From Pseudomonas sp. EpS/L25 (GTDB lineage Bacteria; Pseudomonadota; Gammaproteobacteria; Pseudomonadales; Pseudomonadaceae), in contig NZ_LNUP01000002.1 in assembly GCF_001512295.1 (NCBI RefSeq), forward strand, positions 1-64,000: a DNA stretch of 64,000 bases. The letters run 5' to 3'. Numbering within the stretch: position 1 is the stretch's first letter; every line of letters starts with the position of its first letter. The notes under the pieces were generated by a model, which was given only the letters and a program-made list of their open reading frames with translations, did not search any database and was not told the origin of the DNA. A program made the position numbers and the translations under genes. Positions 8,937-18,300 of this stretch are shown one piece after another.

Positions 8937-9218
8937 ATGTCGAAGCTTCTCTTGCCCGCGCTCGTACTGGCTGCCACCACGACCCTCGCTGCCTGCGACA
9001 AGACCTCCGAAGACCATGCCCGGGAGGCCCAGACACATTCGCAGAACGCCCAGGACCATGCTGCCGAAGGCCAGGTCCAGCGCGCCACCCAGGAGCAGGC
9101 CAAGGCGCAGGAGGATCGAGCCCAGGCCAACGCCGCCGCGGCCGACGAGGGACGCCACGCGGCGCCGGACTCGGCGGTCCCCGGATACATCAAGGCGCCC
9201 GACAAGAACACGCCCTGA
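8937..9218 (+). CDS. Small alanine/glutamine-rich lipoprotein
   Basis: A 93-residue predicted lipoprotein. The signal sequence MSKLLLPALVLAATTTLAAC ends in the lipobox LAAC, with lipidated Cys20. The mature part is a hydrophilic Ala/Gln/Glu helix (HSQNAQDHAAEGQVQRATQE), likely coiled coil, with a short PGYIKAPDKNTP tail. AAGGAA seven bases before the ATG supports this start over an upstream in-frame one. Asp follows the lipidated Cys, which in enterobacteria favours inner-membrane retention. I do not recognise a family; a structural or stress role is possible. Confidence 0.65.
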   Translation: MSKLLLPALVLAATTTLAACDKTSEDHAREAQTHSQNAQDHAAEGQVQRATQEQAKAQEDRAQANAAAADEGRHAAPDSAVPGYIKAPDKNTP

Positions 9219-9306
9219 GCTCGACCCCAGCGCCTGACGTCATACCAGGACTGCCGACAGGCCGGCGTCAGCCTGATGACGTGACCGTACAACAGGAGGC
9301 CAGGCC

Positions 9307-10830
9307 ATGAGCGAGCGGATCACCGAACAGGCGCCAGCGGTCGCGGCACCTGGCGGCAACAAGGGCCTCGCCCAGGGCCGTCTCGGCTTCCTGGCCTGCG
9401 TGGTGCTCGGGATTTCCACCATCGCGCCGGTCTACACCCTGACCGGAGCCTTGGGGCCTACGGTCCGCGAGGTGGGTACCCAGCTGCCCGCGGTCTTCCT
9501 GGTGGGATTCCTGCCCATGCTGCTGGTCGCCCTGGGCTACCGCGAACTCAACGCCGCCGATCCAGACAGTGGCACCTCCTTCACCTGGTCGGCACGGGCC
9601 TTCGGTCCCACCGTCGGCTGGATCGGTGGCTGGGGCATGGTGGCGGCGACCACCATCGTGCTGTCGAACCTGGCCGGGGTGGCGGTGGACTTCTTCTACC
9701 TGTTTCTCGCCCAGGCCCTCGGGCGGCCGGAGCTGGCCGAGCTCACCGGCGTGCTGTGGATCAATGTCCTGACCTGCTGCCTGTTCATCGCCCTGGCGGT
9801 GTGGATCTGCTGCCGCGGGCTGGCCACTACCCTGGGGGTGCAGTATGCACTGGTCGCCCTGCAGGTGCTGGTGCTGCTCGGCTTCTGCGTGGCGGCCTTC
9901 ACCCTGGAGCGCGAGGCGCGGGTGCCGAGCTTCGAGTGGCACTGGTTCAATCCGTTGGCCATCGAATCCTTCTCCGCCTTCGCGGCGGGGCTGGCGCTGT
10001 CGATCTTCGTCTACTGGGGCTGGGATGTCTGCCTCACGGTGACCGAAGAGGCGGTCAGCAGCCATGCGGTGCCAGGGCGGGCGGCTACCTGCACGGTGCT
10101 GCTGATCCTGTTGCTCTATCTGCTGACCGCCGTCGCCACCCCGACCTTCGCCGGCGTGGAGGAGTCCGGCCTCGGCCTGGGCAATCCGGCGATCCAGGAG
10201 AACGTCTTCGCCCATCTGGCCGGACCGGTGCTGGGGCCGCTGGCGATCCTGATGTCGGTCGCGGTATTGGCCAGCACGGCTGCCTCGTTGCAATCAACCT
10301 TCATCACCCCTGCGCGGACCCTCTTCGCCATGGGCCACTATCGCGCGCTGCCCAAGCGTTTCGCCCAGGTCAGTGCCGCCCGGATCCCGCGTTTCGCCAC
10401 CCTGTGCGCGGGCCTTGCGGCCGGCGCCTTCTACGTCAGCATGCGGCTGCTCAGCGACAACGTCCTGGCCGACACCATCACGGCGCTGGGCATGATGATC
10501 TGTTTCTACTACGCGCTGACGGCCTTCGCCTGCGTCTGGTTCTTCCGCCACAGCCTGGTGGGCAGCCTGCGCCACCTATTGCTGCGCGGACTCTGCCCGC
10601 TGGTCGGTGGCCTGGCGCTGGCCATCATCTTCCTGCAGACGGCGGTCGACAGTCTTTCGCCCGACTTCGGCAGTGGCTCCCATATCGGTGGGGTCGGCCT
10701 GGTGTTCGTCATCGCCCTGGTGATCTTCCTGCTGGGGCTGGCGCTCATGCTGCTGTTCCGCTGGCGCGCGCCGGCCTTCTTCGCCGGGGCGACCCTGGGC
10801 GAAGGCCCTCAGGCCGGGCCGCGAAGGTAG
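9307..10830 (+). CDS. APC-superfamily amino acid permease
   Basis: A 507-residue membrane protein with about 12 hydrophobic helices. The start region LGFLACVVLGISTIAPVYTL and the GTSFTWSARAFGPTVGWIGG segment are typical of amino acid/polyamine/organocation transporters, in which the first helix forms the substrate site. It should import an amino acid or related cation across the inner membrane; the substrate cannot be assigned. AGGAGG eight bases before the ATG supports the start. It stands between two small unknown genes with no evident pathway partner. Confidence 0.85.
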   Translation: MSERITEQAPAVAAPGGNKGLAQGRLGFLACVVLGISTIAPVYTLTGALGPTVREVGTQLPAVFLVGFLPMLLVALGYRELNAADPDSGTSFTWSARAFGPTVGWIGGWGMVAATTIVLSNLAGVAVDFFYLFLAQALGRPELAELTGVLWINVLTCCLFIALAVWICCRGLATTLGVQYALVALQVLVLLGFCVAAFTLEREARVPSFEWHWFNPLAIESFSAFAAGLALSIFVYWGWDVCLTVTEEAVSSHAVPGRAATCTVLLILLLYLLTAVATPTFAGVEESGLGLGNPAIQENVFAHLAGPVLGPLAILMSVAVLASTAASLQSTFITPARTLFAMGHYRALPKRFAQVSAARIPRFATLCAGLAAGAFYVSMRLLSDNVLADTITALGMMICFYYALTAFACVWFFRHSLVGSLRHLLLRGLCPLVGGLALAIIFLQTAVDSLSPDFGSGSHIGGVGLVFVIALVIFLLGLALMLLFRWRAPAFFAGATLGEGPQAGPRR

Positions 10831-10972
10831 CGGCGGGGCAGAGCGGTTCCGCGCCGGGGCTGCTGCTCGTCCGCCGAGCAACGGCTGTTTACATTGGGGC
10901 CAGGGTGATTAAAGTAGGGCATCCGCCGCTCCCTGAGAGGAGCCGCCACTGCGCCTGCGCCCCGGAGCCGCC

Positions 10973-11236
10973 ATGAGCCCTTCGCAACCCATCCGCTGGT
11001 ATCGTACCCGCCCCACGTTCGAAGTCGTGGCGCTGGTGCTGGCCGCCATCGCGCTGCTGGTCGCCTGTGACCAGGGTTTGCGCAACTCGCCCGCGGAGCA
11101 CCTGGCCGACTACCACGCCTGCAAGGGCGACGGCGGCCGGGCACGGATGAATGCCATCGGCGAGATCGTCTGCCGGCTGCCCAGCCCGGTCCTCGGTCAG
11201 GTAGCGGGCAAGACGCCGGCCGTCTCCCGCCTCTGA
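10973..11236 (+). CDS. Small single-helix membrane protein, unknown
   Basis: An 87-residue protein with a short basic N-terminus, one hydrophobic helix (VVALVLAAIALLVACDQG, about residues 18-35) and a C-terminal part with two cysteines (YHACKGDGG, GEIVCRLPS). The two cysteines could pair in the periplasm. It is not recognised. It sits between the permease and the Fur-controlled receptor promoter, on the same strand as both. Confidence 0.45.
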   Translation: MSPSQPIRWYRTRPTFEVVALVLAAIALLVACDQGLRNSPAEHLADYHACKGDGGRARMNAIGEIVCRLPSPVLGQVAGKTPAVSRL

Positions 11237-11406
11237 GCTCTGCCGTTTCGTCCCCGATTAACCCGCTGGTCCCGCCTGCCTAGCGCCCTGCGCGCGTTCC
11301 GGCTACCCGCCGCGCTCTTTCTGCCCCTGCACCCTGACTCCGCTCGCCGGACGTCATGGCCTGCGCCTGTTCGCTACCTCAGGCCGCTTTACTGCACGTA
11401 ACATTT

Positions 11407-11425
11407 GATAATGAGAGTTTTTATC
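11407..11425 (+). promoter_or_regulatory. Fur box upstream of the TonB-dependent receptor
   Basis: GATAATGAGAGTTTTTATC matches 15 of 19 positions of the Fur consensus and lies 86 bases before the receptor ATG. It is the expected iron-repressed promoter for the receptor, and possibly for fes, the MbtH-like gene and entF if transcription continues. Confidence 0.75.
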
Positions 11426-11510
11426 ATTTAAAGTGCTGGCCCTCGCGAGTCTCGCGGAGTGCAGCCTACGTGTACGGCGTCGCTGCAGCGCCACGGTCAC
11501 AAGGATCACC

Positions 11511-13724
11511 ATGAACGCCCAAGGAACCCTCTGCCAGCCCGCCCGCCCAGCGCGCGGCGTCCTTCGTCAGCTGCTGCTGGTCAGTACGCTGATACCCTTT
11601 CCCCTGACGGCCCTGGCCGCCACGGTGGCCGAGCAGAACGCCACGGAACTGGACACCCTGACCATCGAGGGCAACCGCCTCTACGACATGGCGCCCTCGG
11701 AGCAGAGCGGCGGCTACACCGTGGATTCGGCGACCGTGGGCACCAAGACGCCAGCCGCCTTGCGTGACATTCCCCAGTCGATCACCTCGTACACCAACGA
11801 CTACATCAAGGATCGCAACTTCAATACCCTGGACGACCTGGCCAAGTCCACCGCCGGGCTGCGGGTGCTGACCAACGACAGCGGCCGTTCCTCCATCTAC
11901 TCCCGTGGCTACGAGTACGACGAATACAACATCGATGGCCTGCCGGCGCCCATGACCAGCATCTTCGGCACCGTGCCCATCCTCTCGCCCTTCGACCGGG
12001 TCGAGATCATGCGCGGGCCCTCGGGGCTGTTCAACAGCACCAGCGAGCTGGGCGGCATCGTCAACATGGTGCGCAAGCGCGGTACCGAGGACTTCCAGGG
12101 GCACATCACCGGGCGCTACGGCTCCTGGGACACCAACTACCAGGAAATCGACCTGGCCGGTCCGCTCACCGAGAGCAAGAACGTACGCGGCCGCTTCGTC
12201 GCCTCCCGCGCCGACACCAATGGCGAGGTGGACTACAACGCCAGCACCAACGAGAGCTACTACGGCGACCTGGACATCGACCTGTCCGACGCCACCCAGA
12301 TCTCCTTCGGCCTGATCCATCAGGTCAAGGACATCACGCCCAACAATGGCTACCCCACCAATGCCCAGGGCCAACTGCTGGACTTCAGCCATTCGCGCTT
12401 CTTCGGCGCCGACTGGAATTACTTCGATGGCCAGACCACCGATGGCATCTTCGAGCTGACCCACAGATTCGACAACGGCGGCTATGGACGGGTGGCGGCG
12501 CGGGCGTCGCATCGGGAGGCGGATTATCTGTATGCCTTCACGGGTGGTGCCGTGCGGCCTGATCAGACCGTTTTCATCAATGGTACGACTCGTAGCTTCG
12601 AGCAGGATGCCTATTCGCTGGATGCCAGCTATAGCCAGCCCTTCGAGGCATTGGGGCAGGTCAGCGAATTCGTCGTTGGGACCGACTACAAGCGCTACGA
12701 AACCGATTATCAGAGCGGTAACTACAATGGTGCGGCCAACGGTGCGCCGCGCTTGGGTATCGTCAACGTCAATACCTATCGCCCCAACTCAATCGCCAAG
12801 CCGGCCCGTGTCTATCAAACCGACTTTGATAGCCAAGACCGCGAGTTCGGCCTCTATTCCAAGGTCACCTTCCGGCCCATCGAGCGCCTGGCGCTGATCG
12901 GTGGAGCACGAGTCTCCTGGTACAAGGGCGAGGCCTATACCACCACCCTGGCCAGCGGTGCCGAGGCAGGGGAAAGCCAAAAGCACAGCGCCTTCGTCAC
13001 GCCGTACTTCGGCACCGTCTACGACCTCGATGACTACCATTCCCTCTACGCCAGCTACTCCAAGGTCTACAAGCCGCAAAGCGAGCTGGATGCCCAAGGC
13101 AAGGCCCTCGATCCGCGCGAGGGCGACCAGTACGAGGTCGGCATCAAGGGCAGCTACTTCAACGGCGACATGAACGCGCGCCTGTCGGTCTTTCAACTGA
13201 CCGACGAAAATCGTGCCTCTACGCCGTTCGATGCCAATGGCGTGGCGATCAATGGCTATTCCGAAGCGTCGGGAAAGACACGAGTGAAGGGCGCCGAGAT
13301 CGAAGTCAGTGGCAAGCTCACCGAGCAGTGGGAAATGCTCGCCGGCTATACCTACATGGACACCCAGAACCTCAGCGGCGATGGCAATACTCTGTTCGAG
13401 GCCATGCCCAAGCACATGGCTTCGCTGTGGACCAAGTACACCCTGGCGGGAGGTCCGCTGACCGGCCTGAGCATTGGCGGCGGGGTGACCGCGATGAGCG
13501 ATTTCTCCCAGACCAACCAGACCTCTGGCGTCACCATTTCCGCGCCTGGCTATGCGACAGTGGATGCCAAGCTCTCCTACCCAGTCACCAAGCAACTCAC
13601 CGCGACCTTGGACGTGAACAACCTGCTCGACAAGGACTATTGGTCGCGCGTAGGTTCGGTGTCCACCTTCAACTTCCAGGGGCCGTCGCGCAGCGTGATG
13701 GTCGGGGCTCGTTACGACTTCTGA
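11511..13724 (+). CDS. TonB-dependent ferric-siderophore receptor (FhuE/TIGR01783-like)
   Basis: A 737-residue outer-membrane receptor. A signal peptide (LLLVSTLIPFPLTALAA) is followed by a TonB-box region (NATELDTLTIEG), a plug with RDIPQSITSYTNDYI and MRGPSGLFNSTSELGGIVNM, and a beta barrel ending in SVMVGARYDF with C-terminal Phe. There is no extra N-terminal signalling domain, so it is not a transducer of the FpvA/FecA kind. Overall it resembles FhuE/siderophore receptors of TIGR01783 more than FepA/PfeA. Its place before fes and entF suggests uptake of ferric enterobactin or its linear forms, but this is inferred. AAGGA before 11511 sets the start. Confidence 0.85.
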   Translation: MNAQGTLCQPARPARGVLRQLLLVSTLIPFPLTALAATVAEQNATELDTLTIEGNRLYDMAPSEQSGGYTVDSATVGTKTPAALRDIPQSITSYTNDYIKDRNFNTLDDLAKSTAGLRVLTNDSGRSSIYSRGYEYDEYNIDGLPAPMTSIFGTVPILSPFDRVEIMRGPSGLFNSTSELGGIVNMVRKRGTEDFQGHITGRYGSWDTNYQEIDLAGPLTESKNVRGRFVASRADTNGEVDYNASTNESYYGDLDIDLSDATQISFGLIHQVKDITPNNGYPTNAQGQLLDFSHSRFFGADWNYFDGQTTDGIFELTHRFDNGGYGRVAARASHREADYLYAFTGGAVRPDQTVFINGTTRSFEQDAYSLDASYSQPFEALGQVSEFVVGTDYKRYETDYQSGNYNGAANGAPRLGIVNVNTYRPNSIAKPARVYQTDFDSQDREFGLYSKVTFRPIERLALIGGARVSWYKGEAYTTTLASGAEAGESQKHSAFVTPYFGTVYDLDDYHSLYASYSKVYKPQSELDAQGKALDPREGDQYEVGIKGSYFNGDMNARLSVFQLTDENRASTPFDANGVAINGYSEASGKTRVKGAEIEVSGKLTEQWEMLAGYTYMDTQNLSGDGNTLFEAMPKHMASLWTKYTLAGGPLTGLSIGGGVTAMSDFSQTNQTSGVTISAPGYATVDAKLSYPVTKQLTATLDVNNLLDKDYWSRVGSVSTFNFQGPSRSVMVGARYDF

Positions 13725-13731
13725 CGATCTT

Positions 13732-13776
13732 CCTGTCCGGGTGGCGCTTCAGGTGTTCCGTCCGGACAGGGTTTTC
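13732..13776 (+). terminator. Possible terminator after the receptor gene
   Basis: CCTGTCCGG (13732-13740) and CCGGACAGG (13762-13770) are perfect inverted arms followed by GTTTTC. The 21-base loop is long and the T run short, so it may only attenuate transcription into fes. Confidence 0.5.
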
Positions 13777-13835
13777 AGGATCGGTGACCTTGAGTTCGCC
13801 GCCGACGATCCTTCCAGACGATGTACTGCAACGCG

Positions 13836-15077
13836 ATGAACGATTCCCTTTTCCAGCGTGACGACCTGGGCAGCGAGCCCTGGTGGCAGGCCGTGGCCCA
13901 GCGGGGGACGCCGCTGATCGAACCCACCGAGGGCGAGCGCTATCGCCTGACCTTTCTCTGGCGAGATCCTGCCGGGGCGGCGTCCGGCACCCAGCGGGTC
14001 TGGCTCAACATCACCGGGGTGACCGATCACCACCAGCCAGGATTGCCGCAGAGCCTGCAGCGACTGCCGGGCACCGATGTCTGGGTCTGGGAGACCGAGC
14101 TGGACGGCCGCTGGCGGGGCAGCTATTGCCTCATCCCCACCGGAGAGTCGGCGCCGTTCGAGAGTGAGGCTCAGCCCGACCTCCAGGGCATCCGTCTCTG
14201 GTGGCGCAGCGTCTTCCCCCTGGCCCAGGCCGATCGCCTCAACCCGCGCCGGGCCTGGCAGGGAGGGCGCGGCCTGGCGGTGTCGGGAGTACACCTGCCC
14301 GAGGCGCCGTCGCAACCCGCCTGGGAGGGTTTTGATACCGGGGCCGATTCATCTTCAGCAGTCTCGCCGTCCCTCCAGCAGCATCGCTGGAACAGCGCCC
14401 GGCTGGGCAACAGTCGCCCCGTCTGGTTGTTCGCTACCGGTAATACCACCCCTGATGATAGGCCGCTGGCCATTCTGCTGGATGGGCAGTTTTGGGCGCA
14501 GACGATGCCGATCGCGGCGCCGCTGCAGCAGCTCACCGATGCTGGCCTACTGCCGGAGGCGGTCTATCTGCTGATCGACAACAGCGACCGCACCCTGCGC
14601 AGCAGCGAGCTGCCCTGCAATCCGGAGTTCTGGTTGGCGGTGCAGGAGGAATTGCTACCGCAGGTTCTGGCCTGGGAGCCCCATGCCCAGGCGTCGGCTT
14701 CGACCGTGGTCGCCGGGCAAAGCTTCGGCGGCTTGGCAGCGCTCTATGCCGCCCTGCATTGGCCGGGGCGTTTCGGCTGTGCCCTGAGCCAGTCCGGGTC
14801 CTTCTGGTGGCCGCAACGTGGCGCGCCGGGGCGGCTGTTCGAGGCCTTGGCGGCCGGCGTCGGTGCCGAGCGACCGCTGCGGTTGTTCATCGAGGCGGGT
14901 CTGCGCGAGCCGGCCATCCTCGAGGCATCGCGGGCCCTGGTCCCGCGTCTGCGCGAGCAGGGCCATGAGCTGGACTATCGCGAGATCGATGGTGGCCATG
15001 ACGCCCTCTGGTGGCGCGGCGGCCTGCTCGATGGCCTGGTGTGGCTCTGGCAGCCCCTGGTCGCGCCCGAACGCTAA
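13836..15077 (+). CDS. fes: Enterobactin esterase (Fes)
   Basis: A 413-residue cytoplasmic esterase expected to hydrolyse the serine trilactone of ferric enterobactin so that iron can be released. The N-terminal half is the Fes-type beta domain (YRLTFLWRDP, VWVWETELDGRWRGSYCLIP); the C-terminal half is an alpha/beta hydrolase of the esterase D group with the nucleophile in GQSFGG (Ser296) and His388 in DGGHDALWW. Length fits E. coli Fes. The start at 13836 (MNDSLFQRDD) is chosen over an ATG 15 bases upstream; neither has a strong ribosome site. It precedes the MbtH-like gene by 21 bases and belongs to the fes-mbtH-entF group. Confidence 0.92.
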   Translation: MNDSLFQRDDLGSEPWWQAVAQRGTPLIEPTEGERYRLTFLWRDPAGAASGTQRVWLNITGVTDHHQPGLPQSLQRLPGTDVWVWETELDGRWRGSYCLIPTGESAPFESEAQPDLQGIRLWWRSVFPLAQADRLNPRRAWQGGRGLAVSGVHLPEAPSQPAWEGFDTGADSSSAVSPSLQQHRWNSARLGNSRPVWLFATGNTTPDDRPLAILLDGQFWAQTMPIAAPLQQLTDAGLLPEAVYLLIDNSDRTLRSSELPCNPEFWLAVQEELLPQVLAWEPHAQASASTVVAGQSFGGLAALYAALHWPGRFGCALSQSGSFWWPQRGAPGRLFEALAAGVGAERPLRLFIEAGLREPAILEASRALVPRLREQGHELDYREIDGGHDALWWRGGLLDGLVWLWQPLVAPER

Positions 15078-15098
15078 TCCTTTGCCCCAGGAGGTCCG

Positions 15099-15305
15099 AT
15101 GGACACTCTCAATCCTTTCGATGACCCCGAGCAGATCATGCTGATTCTGCGCAACGCCCAGGGCCAGTGCAGCCTCTGGCCGCAGTTCCTGGAGTGCCCG
15201 CCCGGTTGGACGTCCGTGTTCGGTCCGGCGCCGCGCGCGGCCTGTGACGACTGGCTGACGACCCACTGGCGGGACATCCGCCCGGTCGTCTCCGCCCCTT
15301 CCTGA
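15099..15305 (+). CDS. ybdZ: MbtH-like protein
   Basis: A 68-residue member of the MbtH family, small chaperone-like partners that bind the adenylation domain of nonribosomal peptide synthetases and support amino acid activation. The family pattern is clear: NAQGQCSLWPQFLECPPGW, then a Gly-Pro turn, and CDDWLTTHWRDIRP. AGGAGG before the ATG is strong. It lies 11 bases before entF, as ybdZ does in E. coli, so EntF is the obvious partner. Confidence 0.92.
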   Translation: MDTLNPFDDPEQIMLILRNAQGQCSLWPQFLECPPGWTSVFGPAPRAACDDWLTTHWRDIRPVVSAPS

Positions 15306-15316
15306 CAGGAGTCATC

Positions 15317-18300
15317 GTGTCTTTTTCCGCCCGTTCTTCCTTCATCGAGCTGCCTCTGGTCGCTGCCCAACCCGGCATCTGGATGGCTGATCAGCTATCG
15401 CCCCACGCCAACGCCTTCGCTGTGGCGCACCTGGTGGAGTTGCGAGGTCCCGTCCAGGCCGGGCCACTCGTTGAGGCCATCGTCCAGGGCCTGGGCGAAC
15501 TGGACAGCCTGAGGCTCAACTTCGCCGAGCGTGAAGGGGCGCTGGTGCAGTGGATCGATGGCGACGCCACCATCCCAGCACCCGAATGGCTGGACCTGCG
15601 CGGGACGGCCGATCCGGAAGGCGCGGCGCGGGCGGCCATTCGAGCCGATCTCGCTGGTGACCTGCGGGCCACCAGCGGCGGTCCGTTGTCGCTCAACCGC
15701 ATCTACCAACTGGGTGACGATCACCTGTTCTGGTACCAGCGCTATCACCACCTGCTGATCGATGGCTATGGCTTCGCCGCCCTGGCCAAGCGCGTCGCGG
15801 CGCTCTACAGCGCCAAGGTGCGCGGCGAGACGGTCGAAGCCTCGCCCTTCGTCTCCTTCGCCGAGGTGGTACGCGAATACCAGGACTACCAGCAATCGGC
15901 CGTCCGCGAGCGGGACGAAGCCTTCTGGGGCGAGCGCGGCGCGGCGCTACCACCGGCGGCTTCCCTGGCACCCGGTGGCCTGGCGGGCCAGGTGCCCACG
16001 CCGCGGGTGGTGGAGGCCCGTACGCGCGTGTCCGCCGAGGTGTTCTCGCTCTTGGCCGAGCAGGGTAAGGCCCAGGGCGTGACGCCGGCCGATCTGGCGG
16101 TGGCCCTGGCCGCGACCTGGTTCGCGCGCCTCAGCGGGCAGCCGTCCTTCAGCGCCGGTTTCATCTTCATGCGTCGTATGGGCTCGGTGGCGCTCAAGTC
16201 CGGCGGGGCAACGCTCAATGTCCTGCCTCTGGGCATTAACGCCGACTCGGCCCGAACGCTGCCGCAACTCGCCGCGGCACTGGCTGCCGAGCTGAAGAAG
16301 ATTCGCCGCCATCAGCGCTACGACGCCGAACAGATCGCCCGCGACCTGGGCCGGCCCGGCGATGCCGAGCCCCTGACCGGACCGGTCATCAACCTCAAAC
16401 TGTTCGATTTCGCCCTGGATTTCGCCGGGGTGCCCGGCATCACCCACGAGCTGGCTTCGGGGCCGGTGCGCGACCTGGAGATCGCCCTTTACCTGGAAGC
16501 CAGCGGCGCCCTGGACATCAAGCTGCTGGGCAACGCCGAGCGCTATGCCGCCAATTTGCTGCAAGGACAGGTGGAGCGCTTCGGCCTGCTGGCGCAGCAA
16601 TTCGCTGATCAACCTGGTCTGACTCTGGGTGAGGTGGAAGTCCTGGGGCCAACTGACCGTGCCTGGCTGGCAGGCATCAATGCCACCGAACGCGTCTTGC
16701 CCGCGACCACGCTGACAAGGCTGCTGGCCGAGCAAGCGTCCCGTACGCCTGAAGCGCCAGCGCTGGCCGACGAGCAGCTAGCCTTCAATTATCGCGAAAC
16801 CCGCCAGCAGGTACGGGCCCTGGCCCAGCGCCTGAGCGCGGCCGGGGTAGGGCGCGGCGATATCGTCGCGGTGGCGCTGCCACGCTCGGTGTTCCTCTCC
16901 CTGGCGCTGCTGGCCACGGTCGAGCTGGGCGCCGCCTACCTGCCGCTGGACAGTGGCTACCCGGATGAACGCCTGCAACTGATGCTCGACGATGCCCGGC
17001 CGCGGGTGCTGGTGACCGACCCCAGCCAGCGTGGCCGTTTCCCAGGGCTAAGCGATGACCAGGTGTTGATCCTGAATGCGCCGCTGAAGGAGTTGGATCA
17101 CGCGCCGGCCTTCGACGGGCCGCGCCCAAGCGATCCGGCCTATGTGCTCTATACCTCCGGCTCCACCGGCCGGCCCAAGGGCGTGGTGGTAGGACATGCC
17201 GCCATCGTCAACCGCCTGCTGTGGATGCAGGACAGCTATCCCATCGGCGCTGGCGATACGGTATTGCAGAAGACGCCGAGCAGCTTCGATGTCTCGGTCT
17301 GGGAATTCTTCTGGCCGCTGCTGGTGGGCGCCCGGCTGTATCTGGCGCCACCCGAGGCCCATCGTGATCCCGAGGCGCTGCAGCAACTCTTCGCCCGGGA
17401 GCGGGTGACCACGGTACACTTCGTGCCCTCGATGCTGGCGGCCTTCGTCGCCAGCCTGGACGGGTCGGCCGCGGTGACCCGTTGCGCCAGCCTGCGCCAG
17501 GTGTTCTGCAGCGGCGAGGCCCTGCCTACTGAGCTGGCCCGTACCTGGGAACGCCGGGTCGGCGCGCCCCTGCACAATCTGTATGGCCCGACCGAGGCCG
17601 CGGTGGACGTCTCCTATCATCCGGCCCACGGCGCTGCCCTGGCCGCCGTCACTGGCAGCAGCGTGCCCATCGGCAAGCCGGTGTGGAACACCGGGCTGCA
17701 CATCCTCGACGAACGCCTGCGGCCGGTACCGCCGGGTGTGGCGGGTGAACTCTATCTGAGCGGGGTGCAACTCGCCGATGGCTACCTGGGGCGCCCCGAG
17801 CTGACCGCTGCCCGCTTCATCGCCGCGCCCAACGGGCAGGGCGAGCGACTCTATCGCACCGGTGACGTGGCACGCTGGCTGCCTGAAGGCGTCGTCGAAT
17901 ACCTGGGTCGCAGCGACGACCAGGTGAAGATTCGCGGGCAGCGCATCGAGCTGGCGGAGATCGACCATGCCCTGCTGGCGCTGCCCGGCGTGGCCCAGGC
18001 GGTTACCCATGCGCGGGTGCTGGGTGAGGCGACCAATTCCACCGGCGGCGATGCCCGCCAACTGGTGGGCTATGTGATCGCCCAACCGGGTGCCGCGCTG
18101 GACCTGGAACGCCTGCGCGCCCGCCTGGGCGAAAGCCTGCCGCCGCACCTGGTGCCGGTGGCCCTGGTCGAACTGCCGGCCCTGCCCCTGGGCGCCACCG
18201 GCAAGCTGGATCGCAAGGCACTGCCGGCGCCCCAGGGCGTGGCCAGGGCCGCGAGCCGAGCCCCGGCGCCGGGGCTGGAAAGCGACCTGGCGGCGGCTTT

